Part shown: positions 16,911-26,301 of the stretch, in pieces | How the letters are laid out: every line of letters starts with the position of its first letter | How positions within the stretch are numbered: position 1 is the stretch's first letter | Source of the DNA: Acidiphilium sp. C61 | GTDB taxonomy: Bacteria > Pseudomonadota > Alphaproteobacteria > Acetobacterales > Acetobacteraceae | DNA length: 64,000 nucleotides | Reading direction: 5' to 3' | Assembly (NCBI RefSeq): GCF_902712915.1 | Contig: NZ_CACTIA010000005.1 | Coordinates: 310,001 to 374,000, forward strand | Translations under genes and position numbers: made by a program | The notes under the pieces: generated by a model | The model's input: only the letters and a program-made list of their open reading frames with translations | Told to the model about the DNA's origin: nothing | The model's database searches: none

Positions 16911-17553
16911 GTGCGTAATCTCCCTCAACCTTCAGCAAAATATCGAGATTGCCGCCGGAGCGTTCCGGCAAATGAAATGGCTGCGGGACAGGACACTCGT
17001 TGGGCCAAGCACGGCCCAACGTCAGAATCATAAGAAAAGACCGCCGGATAGGACGAGGACCAGGATATCGGCCGCGTATGGAGCATCCCCCCATCCGCGA
17101 GGCACGATTTTGAACGCCAAATACCCTGCATCACCTGTCTATCACCCCAGTTTGTCCCAATTCCCCGGCCTGAAGTCCGCCGATTTTTGCCGACCCCCAA
17201 CCCCAACCGTTTAATTTTTTGCAATTATTATGCCTAAATAACATTCATATACATTTTAAAGAGAGATTTTTTTATAATTCAGTTGCTTATGTGATTTTGA
17301 TAACCGAATAAGGCGTCTATAAAACTTTATATTTTATTAAAATATATGTTTCTGTTACGTATCGGGTAACGTTTAATCAAAATTTTCATAAATTTCAAGA
17401 CATCTTGGACGCAAATATGGATTGTTTTTAATTTTAGACATTTTGGTGGCGATGGAGGGTTTGATCCGCCGCCATCGGTCATCGGGCGACGGCAGCAACA
17501 AGCACCACTATGAAACCGATGGATTGGACCAGCTCGGGAGCTTCTGGAGGATC
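16911..17553. other. Intergenic region, AT-rich right half
   Basis: This 643-base gap lies upstream of the WcaJ-like operon and left of the IS3 element. The part near 16911-17200 has ordinary GC, while 17210-17440 is strongly AT-rich. No gene with a ribosome-binding site was found. It presumably holds the promoter of the WcaJ-like operon. Confidence 0.4.
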
Positions 17554-17604
17554 TGAACCGCCCCGGGTTTGCCGGAGGCTCCAACTCCCAAATAGGATGG
17601 AGCC

Positions 17605-17981
17605 ATGACGAGTCTGACGACGAACAAGTTTTCTCCTGAAGTCCGCGAGCGGGCGGTGCGGATGGTGCTGGAGCACGAGGGCGAACTCCCTCGCGGTGGG
17701 CGAAGCAGCCAAGGTTCCGCCTGCCTTGGCAGGTGGAATGCTGCGGAGGGGCGATGGTGTCGATAGCCGCGAAGTTTGGCTGCTCACCGCATACGCTGCG
17801 TGAATGGGTGCAGAAGGTGGATCGCGACAGCGGCCGCTCGCCTGGTGTTCCGTCGGAAGTGTCGGCGAAGCTGAAGGCACTGGAACGCGAGAACCGCGAG
17901 CTTCGCCAGGCGAATGAGATCCTGCGCAAGGCGTCGGCATATTTTGCCCAGGCGGAGCTCGACCGCCGGTTCAAACCATGA
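17605..17981 (+). pseudogene. IS3-family transposase OrfA, frameshifted
   Basis: The frame starts [20 protein letters not shown], the usual IS3 OrfA helix-turn-helix start, but runs into a stop at about 17764 after drifting out of frame near 17690. The correct continuation ([19 protein letters not shown], then the leucine-zipper part [19 protein letters not shown]) is in another frame from 17733. Restoring one base near 17690 joins both parts but leaves about 17 extra residues before [10 protein letters not shown] compared with typical homologues. The insert contains the short palindrome GCCAAGG/CCTTGGC. OrfA is therefore probably inactive. Confidence 0.75.
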
Positions 17982-18883
17982 TCTCGTTCATCGATGATCA
18001 CCGCGGGGCTTATGGGGTCGAGCCGATCTGCAGGGTCCTGCCGATCGCCCCATCGACCTACTACGAGCATATAGCGAAGCGGGCCAACCCCGAGAGGCGG
18101 TCAGAACGCGCCCGGCGGGATGAGGCGCTCGAGGCGGATATCCGGCGCGTGTTCGCGGAGAATTTCGAGGTCTACGGTGCGCGCAAGGTCTGGCGGCAGT
18201 TGCAGCGGGAAGGATGCGCTGTTGCCCGCTGCACGGTGGAGCGGTTGATGCGGATCATCGGCCTGCAGGGCGTGATCCGCGGCAAGCCGGTCAGGACGAC
18301 GATCAGCGACAGGGCGACACCCTGCCCACAGGACCGCGTCAACCGCCAGTTCCAGGCGCCGGCGCCGAATATGCTCTGGGTCTCCGACTTCACTTATGTC
18401 GCGACCTGGCAGGGCTTTGTGTATGTGGCGTTTGTCATCGATACATTCGCCCGGCGTATCGTTGGCTGGCGGGTAAGCCGCACGGCGCATGCCGGCTTCG
18501 TCCTCGATGCCCTGGAACAGGCTCTTCACGACAGACGCCCGGTGCGTAGCGGCGGGCTCGTCCATCATAGCGACCGGGGCAGCCAGTATGTCTCGATCAA
18601 ATACACCGAGCGCCTGATGGAGGCCGGCATCGAACCGTCCGTCGGCAGTGTCGGCGATAGCTACGACAACGCTCTCGCCGAGAGCATCAACGGCCTTTAC
18701 AAGACCGAGGTCATCCGTCGTCGCGGGCCGTGGAAATCGTTGGAGGCCGTCGAGTTCGCAACGCTCGAATGGGTCGACTGGTTTAACCACAGGCGCCTTC
18801 TCGAGCCGATCGGCAACATCCCGCCCGCCGAAGCCGAACAACGATATTTCGCCACACTCGACCAGATGAAGATCGCCGCTTAG
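17978..18883 (+). CDS. IS3-family transposase OrfB (DDE integrase core)
   Basis: The 301-residue protein has an HTH_21-like N-terminus ([20 protein letters not shown]) and an intact DDE catalytic core: Asp in [12 protein letters not shown], Asp in [11 protein letters not shown] and Glu in [15 protein letters not shown]. It overlaps the OrfA frame by four bases (17978-17981), the usual site of frameshifting that makes the OrfAB transposase. Because OrfA is broken, the element may move only if OrfA is supplied by another copy. Confidence 0.92.
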   Translation: MISFIDDHRGAYGVEPICRVLPIAPSTYYEHIAKRANPERRSERARRDEALEADIRRVFAENFEVYGARKVWRQLQREGCAVARCTVERLMRIIGLQGVIRGKPVRTTISDRATPCPQDRVNRQFQAPAPNMLWVSDFTYVATWQGFVYVAFVIDTFARRIVGWRVSRTAHAGFVLDALEQALHDRRPVRSGGLVHHSDRGSQYVSIKYTERLMEAGIEPSVGSVGDSYDNALAESINGLYKTEVIRRRGPWKSLEAVEFATLEWVDWFNHRRLLEPIGNIPPAEAEQRYFATLDQMKIAA

Positions 18884-18884
18884 C

Positions 18885-19208
18885 TTAACTCAAATGGCCT
18901 CCGGCAAACCCGGGGCGGTTCAAATTGCCTATCCCTGCAAATACACGGCAGTTGAGGCTCCGCCGAGCCTGAGAGCAAGCCCTGAAGAACGAGACCAGCG
19001 CGATCTGTGGATGTGATTTGAAGCGACGAAAAGGTTCGTCGAATATTGATACCGGGAAAGGATTTCCAAACTCATACAGCGTACGAGCCTCGGACCGATT
19101 GCGAATGGCGTCCCAAATGCGATAAATCTGGGCACTGGAAGCTATTGATATCGTTAGATGTCTAGCGGCGCGGAGCGCCCTGCGTTCAGCCGTTGAACCA
19201 CTATCCAT
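18885..19208 (-). pseudogene. Possible gene truncated by the IS3 element
   Basis: A minus-strand frame runs from an ATG at 19208 (GGAAGAC upstream) and reads into the right end of the IS3 element, where it stops at 18885. The part outside the IS (e.g. AQIYRIWDAIRNRSEARTLY, FGNPFPVSIFDEPFRRF) has a normal-looking amino-acid mix but no family I recognise. The IS may have removed its 3' end. It could also be a chance frame. Confidence 0.25.
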
Positions 19209-19421
19209 CGAAGTCTTCCAAATCAGCGACGGCAGCTGGATCTTGAAAGTAGGCGCCAAACGGCATGTCGACCTCTCCGCCATGTGACGTCCCATGCACG
19301 GGCGTCGAGATAAACTTGTGAGGACCATGAAGGTCGGGGGGGTGGGCAACCGTTTTTGCGCCGCGCCACGCTGCTGCCCTATCCTGCCCGGCCGGGGCCG
19401 GGCGGGATCGGGCCTGTCGGT

Positions 19422-21140
19422 TCAGGCGGGTTCGGCGACGCGGCGCGCGCGGCGCGGCGGGGTGCGGGCCGGGGCGATGGGGGCGGATGCTGTCGGTGCG
19501 GCGTGGGCGGTGCGGAAGCCGGAGACGCGGCTGATTTCCTCGCGCAGGGAGTGGGTGGCGGCGGAGGTCTGCTCGACCATGGCGGCGTTCTGCTGGACGG
19601 CCTGGTTCATCTGGCCGGTGGCGGCGTTGATTTCGGCGAGGCTGCCGGCCTGTTCGGCGGCGGCGGTGGCGATTTCGCCGACGAGGCCGCGCAGGTCGGT
19701 GACGTGGCCGAGGATGGTGTCGAGCGCGGTGCCGGTTTCGCCGACGAGGCGGACGCCGTTGCCGACCTGTTCGGAGGAGCGGGCGATGAGCTGCTTGATG
19801 GACTTGGCGGCATCGGCGGAGCGGTGCGCGAGGGCGCGGACCTCGGAGGCGACGACGGCGAAGCCGCGGCCGGCATCGCCGGCGCGGGCGGCCTCGACCC
19901 CGGCGTTGAGGGCGAGGAGGTTGGTCTGGAAGGCCATTTCGTCGATCAGGCCGATGATCTGGTCGATTTCGCGGGCGGAGGTTTCGATGCGGTTCATGGC
20001 GACCACGGCCTCGCCGACGATGCTGTGGGACTTGCGGGCGGCCTCGTTGGTGGCGTCGACGGCGCTGGCGGCCTTGGAGGCGTTGTCGGCGGTGGCGCGG
20101 ATACCGGTGGTGACGCTGTCGAGCACGGAGGAGGTTTCCTCCAGGGTGGAGGCCTGCTGTTCGGTGCGGCGGGCGAGATCTTCGGCGGCGTCGGCGATTT
20201 CGGCGACGCCGAGATTGATTTCGTCGGTGCTCTGGCGGACGCCGTTGACGCTTTCGGCGAGGCGGCTTGCGGCGGTGTTGAAGTCGACGCGGAGCTTGTC
20301 GAGCGAGGGCATCAGCTGGCGGTCGACGGAGGCGGTGAGATCGCCTTCGGAGACGCGTTCGAGGGCATCGCCGACGAGGCCGACCTCGGCCATGCGCTCG
20401 GTGAGGTCGACCGCGAACTTGACGACTTTCGTGACCTTGCCCTGGGCGTCGTAGACTGGGTTGTAGGTGGCTTGGAGCCAGACGTGGCGGCCGCCCTTGC
20501 CCACGCGCTCGAAATCACCAGCGATGAATTCGCCCTGGCGCAGGCGTTCCCAGAAGGCCTGGTATTCGCGACTGCCGGCGTATGCTGGTGTAGCGAACAT
20601 GCTGTGCTTGCGGCCCACGATCTCGTCGCGCTCGTAACCCATCACGCGAAGGAAATTGTCGTTCGCTTCGAGGATCGTGCCGTCGAGCGCGAACTTGATG
20701 ACGGCCTGGGAACGCTCGATGGCGTTGAGGAGGCTCTGGTTTTCGGCGGCGGCCCGTTTCTCGGCGGTGATGTCGAGGGCGACCTTCACCACCTTGACGA
20801 CCTTGCCGGCGCGGTTGCGGACGGGGACGTAGGAGGCGCGGAGCCAGACATCGCCGCCGGACTTGGCGATGCGGCGGAACTCGCCGGAGCAGAAGGCGCC
20901 GCCGCGCAGGCGCTGCCAGAACTCGCCGTAGGCGGCGCTGTCGCGCTCGGTTACGGTTACAAAAATACGATGATGGCGCCCGATGATGTCGGCGGCGCCG
21001 TAGCCCATCAAACGGAGAAAACTGTCGTTGGCGTCGATGATCGTGCCGTCAGGTTTGAAACCGATGATGCCGAAGGAGTTCCCAATGGCATCAACCATCC
21101 TGCTTTTGTCAGAGATTTGACGTAGCTTCCCAATAACCAC
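19422..21140 (-). CDS. Cytoplasmic PAS-PAS methyl-accepting chemotaxis protein
   Basis: The 572-residue protein has two PAS domains in tandem (about residues 20-130 and 140-250), each followed by a PAC-type segment ([20 protein letters not shown] and [20 protein letters not shown]), a short HAMP-like linker, then the MCP signalling helices with the hairpin tip ([20 protein letters not shown]). No transmembrane helix is present, so it should be a soluble aerotaxis/energy-taxis-like receptor signalling through CheW/CheA, not encoded in this window. The start is GTG 21140 with GGGAA upstream; ATG 21098 is an alternative. The unusually high GC at third positions creates a long false antisense frame. 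Confidence 0.9.
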   Translation of the reverse strand: MVIGKLRQISDKSRMVDAIGNSFGIIGFKPDGTIIDANDSFLRLMGYGAADIIGRHHRIFVTVTERDSAAYGEFWQRLRGGAFCSGEFRRIAKSGGDVWLRASYVPVRNRAGKVVKVVKVALDITAEKRAAAENQSLLNAIERSQAVIKFALDGTILEANDNFLRVMGYERDEIVGRKHSMFATPAYAGSREYQAFWERLRQGEFIAGDFERVGKGGRHVWLQATYNPVYDAQGKVTKVVKFAVDLTERMAEVGLVGDALERVSEGDLTASVDRQLMPSLDKLRVDFNTAASRLAESVNGVRQSTDEINLGVAEIADAAEDLARRTEQQASTLEETSSVLDSVTTGIRATADNASKAASAVDATNEAARKSHSIVGEAVVAMNRIETSAREIDQIIGLIDEMAFQTNLLALNAGVEAARAGDAGRGFAVVASEVRALAHRSADAAKSIKQLIARSSEQVGNGVRLVGETGTALDTILGHVTDLRGLVGEIATAAAEQAGSLAEINAATGQMNQAVQQNAAMVEQTSAATHSLREEISRVSGFRTAHAAPTASAPIAPARTPPRRARRVAEPA

Positions 21141-21649
21141 GAAACAATTCCCATTTTTATTGACTGGTCTATTTTATTAAATAAAACTTCTATCTGGGTC
21201 TCCTTAACAATGTATTACCGGAACCTGATATTTTCATGCTGCGCGCTGACTATCATGTCAGTCGGCCAAAGATGCCGCGACTATCAAATAGACAAAGCGC
21301 TGCATGCGATGGGATCGGAGGCGTTCCAGATCAAGGTTGTCAGCGCAGCCGTTCCGGCGCACTGGCGACATATTCCGAACGGTTTCTTTGGTCGCGGACC
21401 GTCGCGAAGCCGCAAACATCAGCGTTGTGGATCGGCCACCGAACCCTTTTAGCTTCAAGATGGGCGAGCGCGTACGCCGCGGTTCAGCGCGACGAGGCCG
21501 GCGGATAGCTGCGAAATCATGATTGAAGCCAGAAACGTTCAAATTTCGAGTCAACATTCTCGATCAGACTTTACTCATTTTGATAAAAAAGATATTAAAT
21601 TAGACAGCTAATGTTTTGGTCTTAAAATATTGTCTTGTGGGAATAATCT
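21141..21649. other. Intergenic region between divergent MCP and BcsB-like genes
   Basis: About 510 bases without a convincing gene. Short frames exist around 21210-21557 on both strands, but none has motifs or a clear ribosome-binding site. The right end (21540-21645) is AT-rich and probably includes the promoter of the BcsB-like operon. Confidence 0.45.
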
Positions 21650-23557
21650 GTGATCAGTTTGAGATTACGCGATGAGCGCGTGAACTGCACACAATCTCCA
21701 ACCCAGTCTCCCCGCTCCATCCGGCCCAAATGCCTCTACGGTGCCATACTGGCCATGGTTGGCCTCATGCCCAATCTGGTTTGTGGTATTGCAGATGCCA
21801 ACACAATACGGGATCTCGGATTTCCCCAGGGCATTACCCTGAGGAGTGACCACCTCCAAGCCAGCGTGTTCATGCCGGTCACTCAGGGGGCAATCGGGGG
21901 CGACCTGACCCTGCGTTTCATGGCTGCGAGTACACTTGGTGCCGGTGCGGCGCTGACCGTCGAGGCCAATGGCACGCCGGTGGATACCGTTCCCGCCAGC
22001 GACGCCGGTTCGCCCATCCGCATCACGATTCCGGCCTCGCTTGTGACAGGGCAATCCTCCTTTCTGCGCCTGACCTTTATCGAGACACTGCCGCCAGTCC
22101 GGCGCGGTCACTGCGGCGGCCGCTCTCCGGCAAGCACATGGATCCGCATCGCCGCAAATACCGGCTTCACGCCATCCGGCGGAAAGGCAGGCGTCGGAAC
22201 CGCTTGGCGCGGACTTTCGACACCAGTGACGATCGCGCTGCCGTCACAGCCGAGCCTCGCCGACATCGATAGTGCGCTCATTCTGTCCACCGCGCTTGTC
22301 GAGCGCGGAATCACGCCGTTCGTCTCCGATCAGCCCGACGCATCGATCCGGATCGACCCATCCAAAGACCCGAAACACGATGTGGCAAACGTCGAGACCG
22401 GCACCGATGGCCAATCCCAGATCGTCGTCGGCTCGCCCGCCGCGGCGCGCGGTCTGGTGGTGGCCGATCAACTGACCGCCGGCATTCGCTCGGCAGGCGT
22501 CACGGCGACGCTGGCGAGTGCCGCCACCAAACGTCAGGGGGCCGATGCTGTCACACTCGGAGCGCTTGGCATCGCCTCGAAAACGGTGACGGTATTCGGC
22601 ACCAGAACCGTGCCAATTCCTCTCGTTCCGGCGTCCCTGCCGGTCAACAGGCACGTCACTGCCGTAATTCTGGAGGGGAGAGGCGCCGCCCTTCCACCGG
22701 GCGACGCCGAGGCCGTTACCTTGCTGGTGGGCGGCAACGTCGTCTGGAGCCGAGCCTTTCGGGGCGCCGTGAGGCTTGACCATGTGCGGATCGATCTGCC
22801 CCAGCGACTTCTGTCGGCAGGGGCGCCCGTCACCTTGCAACTGAGCCGGCTTGGCCACACCGAAGTGTGCTCGCAGCCTGCAGGGGTGGACTTCACCCTC
22901 ATGAACAATACCGAACTGGTTCTGGGGAATGGCCCGCGCCGGCCGACAAAGTTTAACGGGTTTTCCCCGGCGGGCGGCGGCTCGGTTCCCGTGCTGACCG
23001 ACCTGCCGGCGGCGGCACTCGGCCCGACCCTGCCGCTCGTCGCGCAGTTGCTGGGCAACCATGAGGTCAATCCGATCGCCATCAATGTCATCGCCGCGAA
23101 CGGACCACCGACCCGTCCGTTCCTGCTGATCGCTGACAAGCCCGGTGATGTGGTGGCACAGGCGCCGCTGCCGCAACCTCGGGCGCCGCACGCCGCCCGA
23201 AAGCTTTCGCTTCCCGGCCGGTCGGCAGCGATAGAGCTGCCGCATATTCGTAAATTGACCGTTCTTCAGCTGGTTGCGACCAAGACAGGCGTTCCGGGAC
23301 TGTGGTTGACTCCCGGCCCACGATCCAGCCTGGCTCAGGCTGTGTTGCCCGGCGATGGTAACATCGCCTTCTATGATGGATCGGGACCGCCAGCGACCTT
23401 CGAGACGGCCGCATACCGGGCGGACTTCCACGGTTCTGCCGTCGCCAGCGTGGCGGGCATCGTCGCGGCCTGGCGTCGGGAGCTCTTTGCGGTCATCTGG
23501 TTGCTCATCGCTGTCGCTCTCGTCGTGATTCTCGCGCGGCGGAGACACCGTCGATGA
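21650..23557 (+). CDS. BcsB-like periplasmic subunit of a polysaccharide synthase
   Basis: The 635-residue protein has a hydrophobic export segment near residues 25-50, then alternating carbohydrate-binding-like and flavodoxin-like modules as in BcsB (GFPQGITLRSDHLQASVFMP, LTLRFMAASTLGAGAALTVEANG, SSFLRLTFIET), and a C-terminal transmembrane anchor (ELFAVIWLLIAVALVVILARRR). BcsB guides the nascent glucan through the periplasm and contacts the synthase through its C-terminal anchor. It is first in a tight four-gene operon (ATGA overlap at 23554). The start is GTG 21650 with GGGAA upstream. The partner synthase is not a canonical BcsA, so the product need not be cellulose. Confidence 0.8.
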   Translation: MISLRLRDERVNCTQSPTQSPRSIRPKCLYGAILAMVGLMPNLVCGIADANTIRDLGFPQGITLRSDHLQASVFMPVTQGAIGGDLTLRFMAASTLGAGAALTVEANGTPVDTVPASDAGSPIRITIPASLVTGQSSFLRLTFIETLPPVRRGHCGGRSPASTWIRIAANTGFTPSGGKAGVGTAWRGLSTPVTIALPSQPSLADIDSALILSTALVERGITPFVSDQPDASIRIDPSKDPKHDVANVETGTDGQSQIVVGSPAAARGLVVADQLTAGIRSAGVTATLASAATKRQGADAVTLGALGIASKTVTVFGTRTVPIPLVPASLPVNRHVTAVILEGRGAALPPGDAEAVTLLVGGNVVWSRAFRGAVRLDHVRIDLPQRLLSAGAPVTLQLSRLGHTEVCSQPAGVDFTLMNNTELVLGNGPRRPTKFNGFSPAGGGSVPVLTDLPAAALGPTLPLVAQLLGNHEVNPIAINVIAANGPPTRPFLLIADKPGDVVAQAPLPQPRAPHAARKLSLPGRSAAIELPHIRKLTVLQLVATKTGVPGLWLTPGPRSSLAQAVLPGDGNIAFYDGSGPPATFETAAYRADFHGSAVASVAGIVAAWRRELFAVIWLLIAVALVVILARRRHRR

Positions 23558-24369
23558 GGAGAATAATGCCGGCATGGCGGCTGGCGGCGCTTGTCATCGC
23601 CGGCACCGCCGCAACAACATCCGCCGCCAGGGCCGGTGCCTGGCCCGAGCCCGTCGGGCACTGGATCGCGATCGAGACGTTCAGCGACTATCACGCGGCG
23701 ACCCAGGGCTATGGCCAGTTCGGCCAGCCGGCCGGGCGAGGCCGCTATGTGCAATATGAGTTGTCTCCTTACATCGAATATGGGCTCACTCCACGATTGA
23801 CTCTGGGTTTCCAACCCAGGGCTCAGGAAGTGATACAGTCGAATCTGCCGGGCACCCGTGGGGCCACCGGCTTCGTGCAATTCAACCTCTGGGCACGCTA
23901 TGCGGTGTGGCGCGACGCATGGAACGTGATCTCGGTACAGGGGCAACTGGGCATCCCCGGCGTGCAAAGTCCGGCCTCCCCCGTTCTTGCCCAGCCAGGC
24001 GCCGAATATGAAGGCCGCGTGCTGTTTGGCCATGCCTTTCGCCTGCCCGGTGGCTGGTCCGGCTATACCGATCTCGAAGCAGGCTATCGGATGGAAGTCG
24101 ATGGCTGGGCCGATCAGATCCGTGCCGACGGGACGATCGGTATTCGCCCTCGGCGAGGCTGGTTATTGCTCGCGCAAGGCTTCAACACGATCAGCGTCGG
24201 CACGGCCGCGCCCGGCGGATCGGATTACAATCTCTACCGCGTCGCGTTTTCCGTGGTGCATGACCTTACTCATCATGTCGCTGTGCAGGCAGGCCTATGG
24301 CATGACGCCGGTGGGCGAAACGTCGCTCTCGGCAATGCTGGCTTTCTTGCCGTTTGGCTGAGGTTCTGA
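23554..24369 (+). CDS. Exported beta-barrel candidate of the synthase operon
   Basis: The 271-residue protein has a signal peptide (RLAALVIAGTAATTSAARA) and many short amphipathic strands (YVQYELSPYIEYGLTPRLTL, FVQFNLWARYAVWRDAWNV, GWLLLAQGFNTISVG), and it ends in Phe, a common outer-membrane barrel ending. I do not recognise a named family. It overlaps the BcsB-like gene (ATGA) and precedes the glycosyltransferase by 3 bases, so it may be the outer-membrane exit for the polymer, a role played by BcsC in cellulose systems. No TPR region is present. Confidence 0.6.
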   Translation: MRRIMPAWRLAALVIAGTAATTSAARAGAWPEPVGHWIAIETFSDYHAATQGYGQFGQPAGRGRYVQYELSPYIEYGLTPRLTLGFQPRAQEVIQSNLPGTRGATGFVQFNLWARYAVWRDAWNVISVQGQLGIPGVQSPASPVLAQPGAEYEGRVLFGHAFRLPGGWSGYTDLEAGYRMEVDGWADQIRADGTIGIRPRRGWLLLAQGFNTISVGTAAPGGSDYNLYRVAFSVVHDLTHHVAVQAGLWHDAGGRNVALGNAGFLAVWLRF

Positions 24370-24372
24370 CGC

Positions 24373-26301
24373 ATGCCCGCTTCGGGCCGGCCACCATGGC
24401 GGCCGCCTTCCGCTCGCGATCTGGCAGCACTCGACCGCCTGGTGCAAGCGGGCAGCGTCACCCCCTTGCAACGGGACGAGGCGATCCATACCGCCTATGC
24501 CTGGCGCGTCAGTCTGCCAGACGTGTTGAGCGCGATGTATCGCGTCACCAGCTTGCGATGGGCACGAGAACTATCCGCCGCATCGGGTTTGCCGCTTGTC
24601 GATCTCCGGGCCAGTCCGTGCGATCACACGCTGCTTGCCGAAGCCGAGCATGACCTTTACCTGCGTCACCTGTTTATTCCCTGGCGGCGCCAGCCGGACG
24701 GCGTTGTGGTGATCGCAACCCTGAATCCCGAGGATCCTGCGATCCGCGCCCTCATGCGCGAACGCATGCCGGGCTGTCACGTCGAGTTCGTGATCACGTC
24801 GAAATTCGATTTGATCTGGGCCGTTCAACGGATATTTGATCCAGAATTGAGCGAAGCGGCGCGCGAGGCGCTGTTCAACCGGAATCCGGAACTCTCGGCA
24901 AAAGTCACGCTTTCGGCGGGCCAGAAGACCGTCGCGGTGGGGATTGGTCTTGCGCTCCTGCTCGCCCTGGGCCTGGCCCCCCGCCTGACGCTGCTCGGCA
25001 TCATGGCGACGGTTTCCGCACTGTATGCGTCCCTGTTCGCGTTCCGCGGTGTCCTCACGATCGTCGGAAGCGGGAGGCGGACCGATATATCCGTCAATGC
25101 GAGCGAACTCGCCGCACTCAAGGACGGGGATCTCCCGGTCTTCACCGTTCTTGTTCCGATGTATCGCGAGGCTGAAGTATTGCCGATCCTGGTCGATTCG
25201 ATCCGACGCCTCGATTATCCGCGGGCGAAGCTCGATGTGAAACTGGTGCTCGAAGCCGGCGACACCGAGACGATCGAGGCAGCAAAGGCCCTCGGTGCTG
25301 AGGATCTTTTCGAGATCATCCGGGTTCCGGACAGCCAGCCGAAAACCAAGCCAAAGGCGTGCAACTATGCGCTTCGCTTCGCGCGCGGCGAATACACCGT
25401 GATTTTCGACGCCGAGGACAGCCCTGAACCCGACCAGCTGCGCAAGGTTGTCGCGCTGTTCAATGCCTCCGGCCCGGAGGTCGCCTGCGTTCAGGCACGG
25501 CTCAACTATTTCAACCGTGATGACAATTTCCTGACCCGGATGTTCACACTCGAGTATAGCCAATGGTTTGACTATCTGCTGCCCGGCCTGTACCGGCTGA
25601 ACATACCTATCCCCCTCGGCGGAACGTCGAACCACTTCCGAACCGAGGTGCTGCACGAACTCGGCGCCTGGGATCCCTACAACGTCACCGAGGATGCCGA
25701 TCTTGGCATCCGCCTCACGCAGGCTGGCTATCGGGTGGCCGTGGTCAATTCCACAACATTCGAGGAAGCAAACGGCGTCCTGCACAGCTGGATCAACCAG
25801 CGCAGCCGATGGATCAAGGGCTATATGCAGACATGGCTCGTGCATATGCGCCGGCCGGTCGAGCTTTACCGGCGGCTGGGGCCGGTCGGATTTCTCGGCT
25901 TCCATATGTTCATCGGCTTCCCCCCGATGACCGCGCTGATCAATCCGTTGCTCTGGATCATGTTTCTCGTCTCGGTCATCGTTGGGCGATCGGCCGTGGC
26001 CGGCTTCTTCCCGGGGCCCGTTCTGGTGCTTGCGCTGTTCGATCTGATGGTGGGCAACGCGATGTACGTGTATTTCAATATCGTCGCTGTCGCGAAGCGT
26101 CGCTGGTACGGGTTGGTTCCATGGGGACTGCTTGCCCCTGTCTATTGGGTATTGCACTCCGTGGCGGCCTACAAGGCACTCCTGCAACTCGTCACCAACC
26201 CTCATTATTGGGAAAAGACAACCCACGGAACGTCCTCGCGCACCCAGGAAACCATTGCCAGCCTCAAGGCGGGTTCCGCCACGGGAAATGAGGCACAGTG
26301 A
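24373..26301 (+). CDS. GT2 polysaccharide synthase with N-terminal MshEN-type (c-di-GMP-binding) domain
   Basis: The 642-residue protein starts with a domain like the N-terminus of type II secretion ATPases (about residues 15-145: LVQAGSVTPLQRDEAIHTAY, LPDVLSAMYRVTSLRWAREL, HLFIPWRRQPDGVVVIAT). Such MshEN domains are known c-di-GMP receptors, and the E. coli synthase NfrB combines one with a GT2 domain. Two membrane helices follow (about 180-230), then the GT2 core with Asp346 in FDAEDSPEPDQ, TED ending at Asp441, and QRSRW at 476-480, the signature of processive synthases, then C-terminal helices. No PilZ domain is present. The likely role is polymerising and translocating a glycan with the BcsB-like partner under c-di-GMP control. 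Whether the MshEN residues bind the ligand is inference. Confidence 0.85.
   Translation: MPASGRPPWRPPSARDLAALDRLVQAGSVTPLQRDEAIHTAYAWRVSLPDVLSAMYRVTSLRWARELSAASGLPLVDLRASPCDHTLLAEAEHDLYLRHLFIPWRRQPDGVVVIATLNPEDPAIRALMRERMPGCHVEFVITSKFDLIWAVQRIFDPELSEAAREALFNRNPELSAKVTLSAGQKTVAVGIGLALLLALGLAPRLTLLGIMATVSALYASLFAFRGVLTIVGSGRRTDISVNASELAALKDGDLPVFTVLVPMYREAEVLPILVDSIRRLDYPRAKLDVKLVLEAGDTETIEAAKALGAEDLFEIIRVPDSQPKTKPKACNYALRFARGEYTVIFDAEDSPEPDQLRKVVALFNASGPEVACVQARLNYFNRDDNFLTRMFTLEYSQWFDYLLPGLYRLNIPIPLGGTSNHFRTEVLHELGAWDPYNVTEDADLGIRLTQAGYRVAVVNSTTFEEANGVLHSWINQRSRWIKGYMQTWLVHMRRPVELYRRLGPVGFLGFHMFIGFPPMTALINPLLWIMFLVSVIVGRSAVAGFFPGPVLVLALFDLMVGNAMYVYFNIVAVAKRRWYGLVPWGLLAPVYWVLHSVAAYKALLQLVTNPHYWEKTTHGTSSRTQETIASLKAGSATGNEAQ

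Larger units (their letters stand above)
17554..18922 (+). mobile_element. IS3-family insertion sequence, complete ends, broken orfA
   Basis: The ends form a long terminal inverted repeat: TGAACCGCCCCGGGTTTGCC from 17554 and its complement ending at 18922, continuing a few bases inward (CGGAGGC). Inside are orfA and orfB arranged as in IS3 elements. The flanking three bases differ (ATC and AAT), so no target duplication is visible, which fits an old or rearranged insertion. A 3' relic of a related copy is at 27768-27942. Confidence 0.88.

Noticed and set aside
17554..18922. Target-site duplication of the IS3 element
   Set aside because: The bases flanking the two ends differ, so no duplication can be claimed.
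19356..21125. 589-codon plus-strand open frame opposite the chemoreceptor gene
   Set aside because: Low-complexity Gly/Asp/Val-rich translation caused by extreme third-position GC of the true minus-strand gene, which has clear PAS and MCP domains.
21210..21557. Small frames between the chemoreceptor and BcsB-like gene
   Set aside because: Several frames on both strands are open at once with no recognisable motif; may be decayed IS sequence, but I could not identify it.
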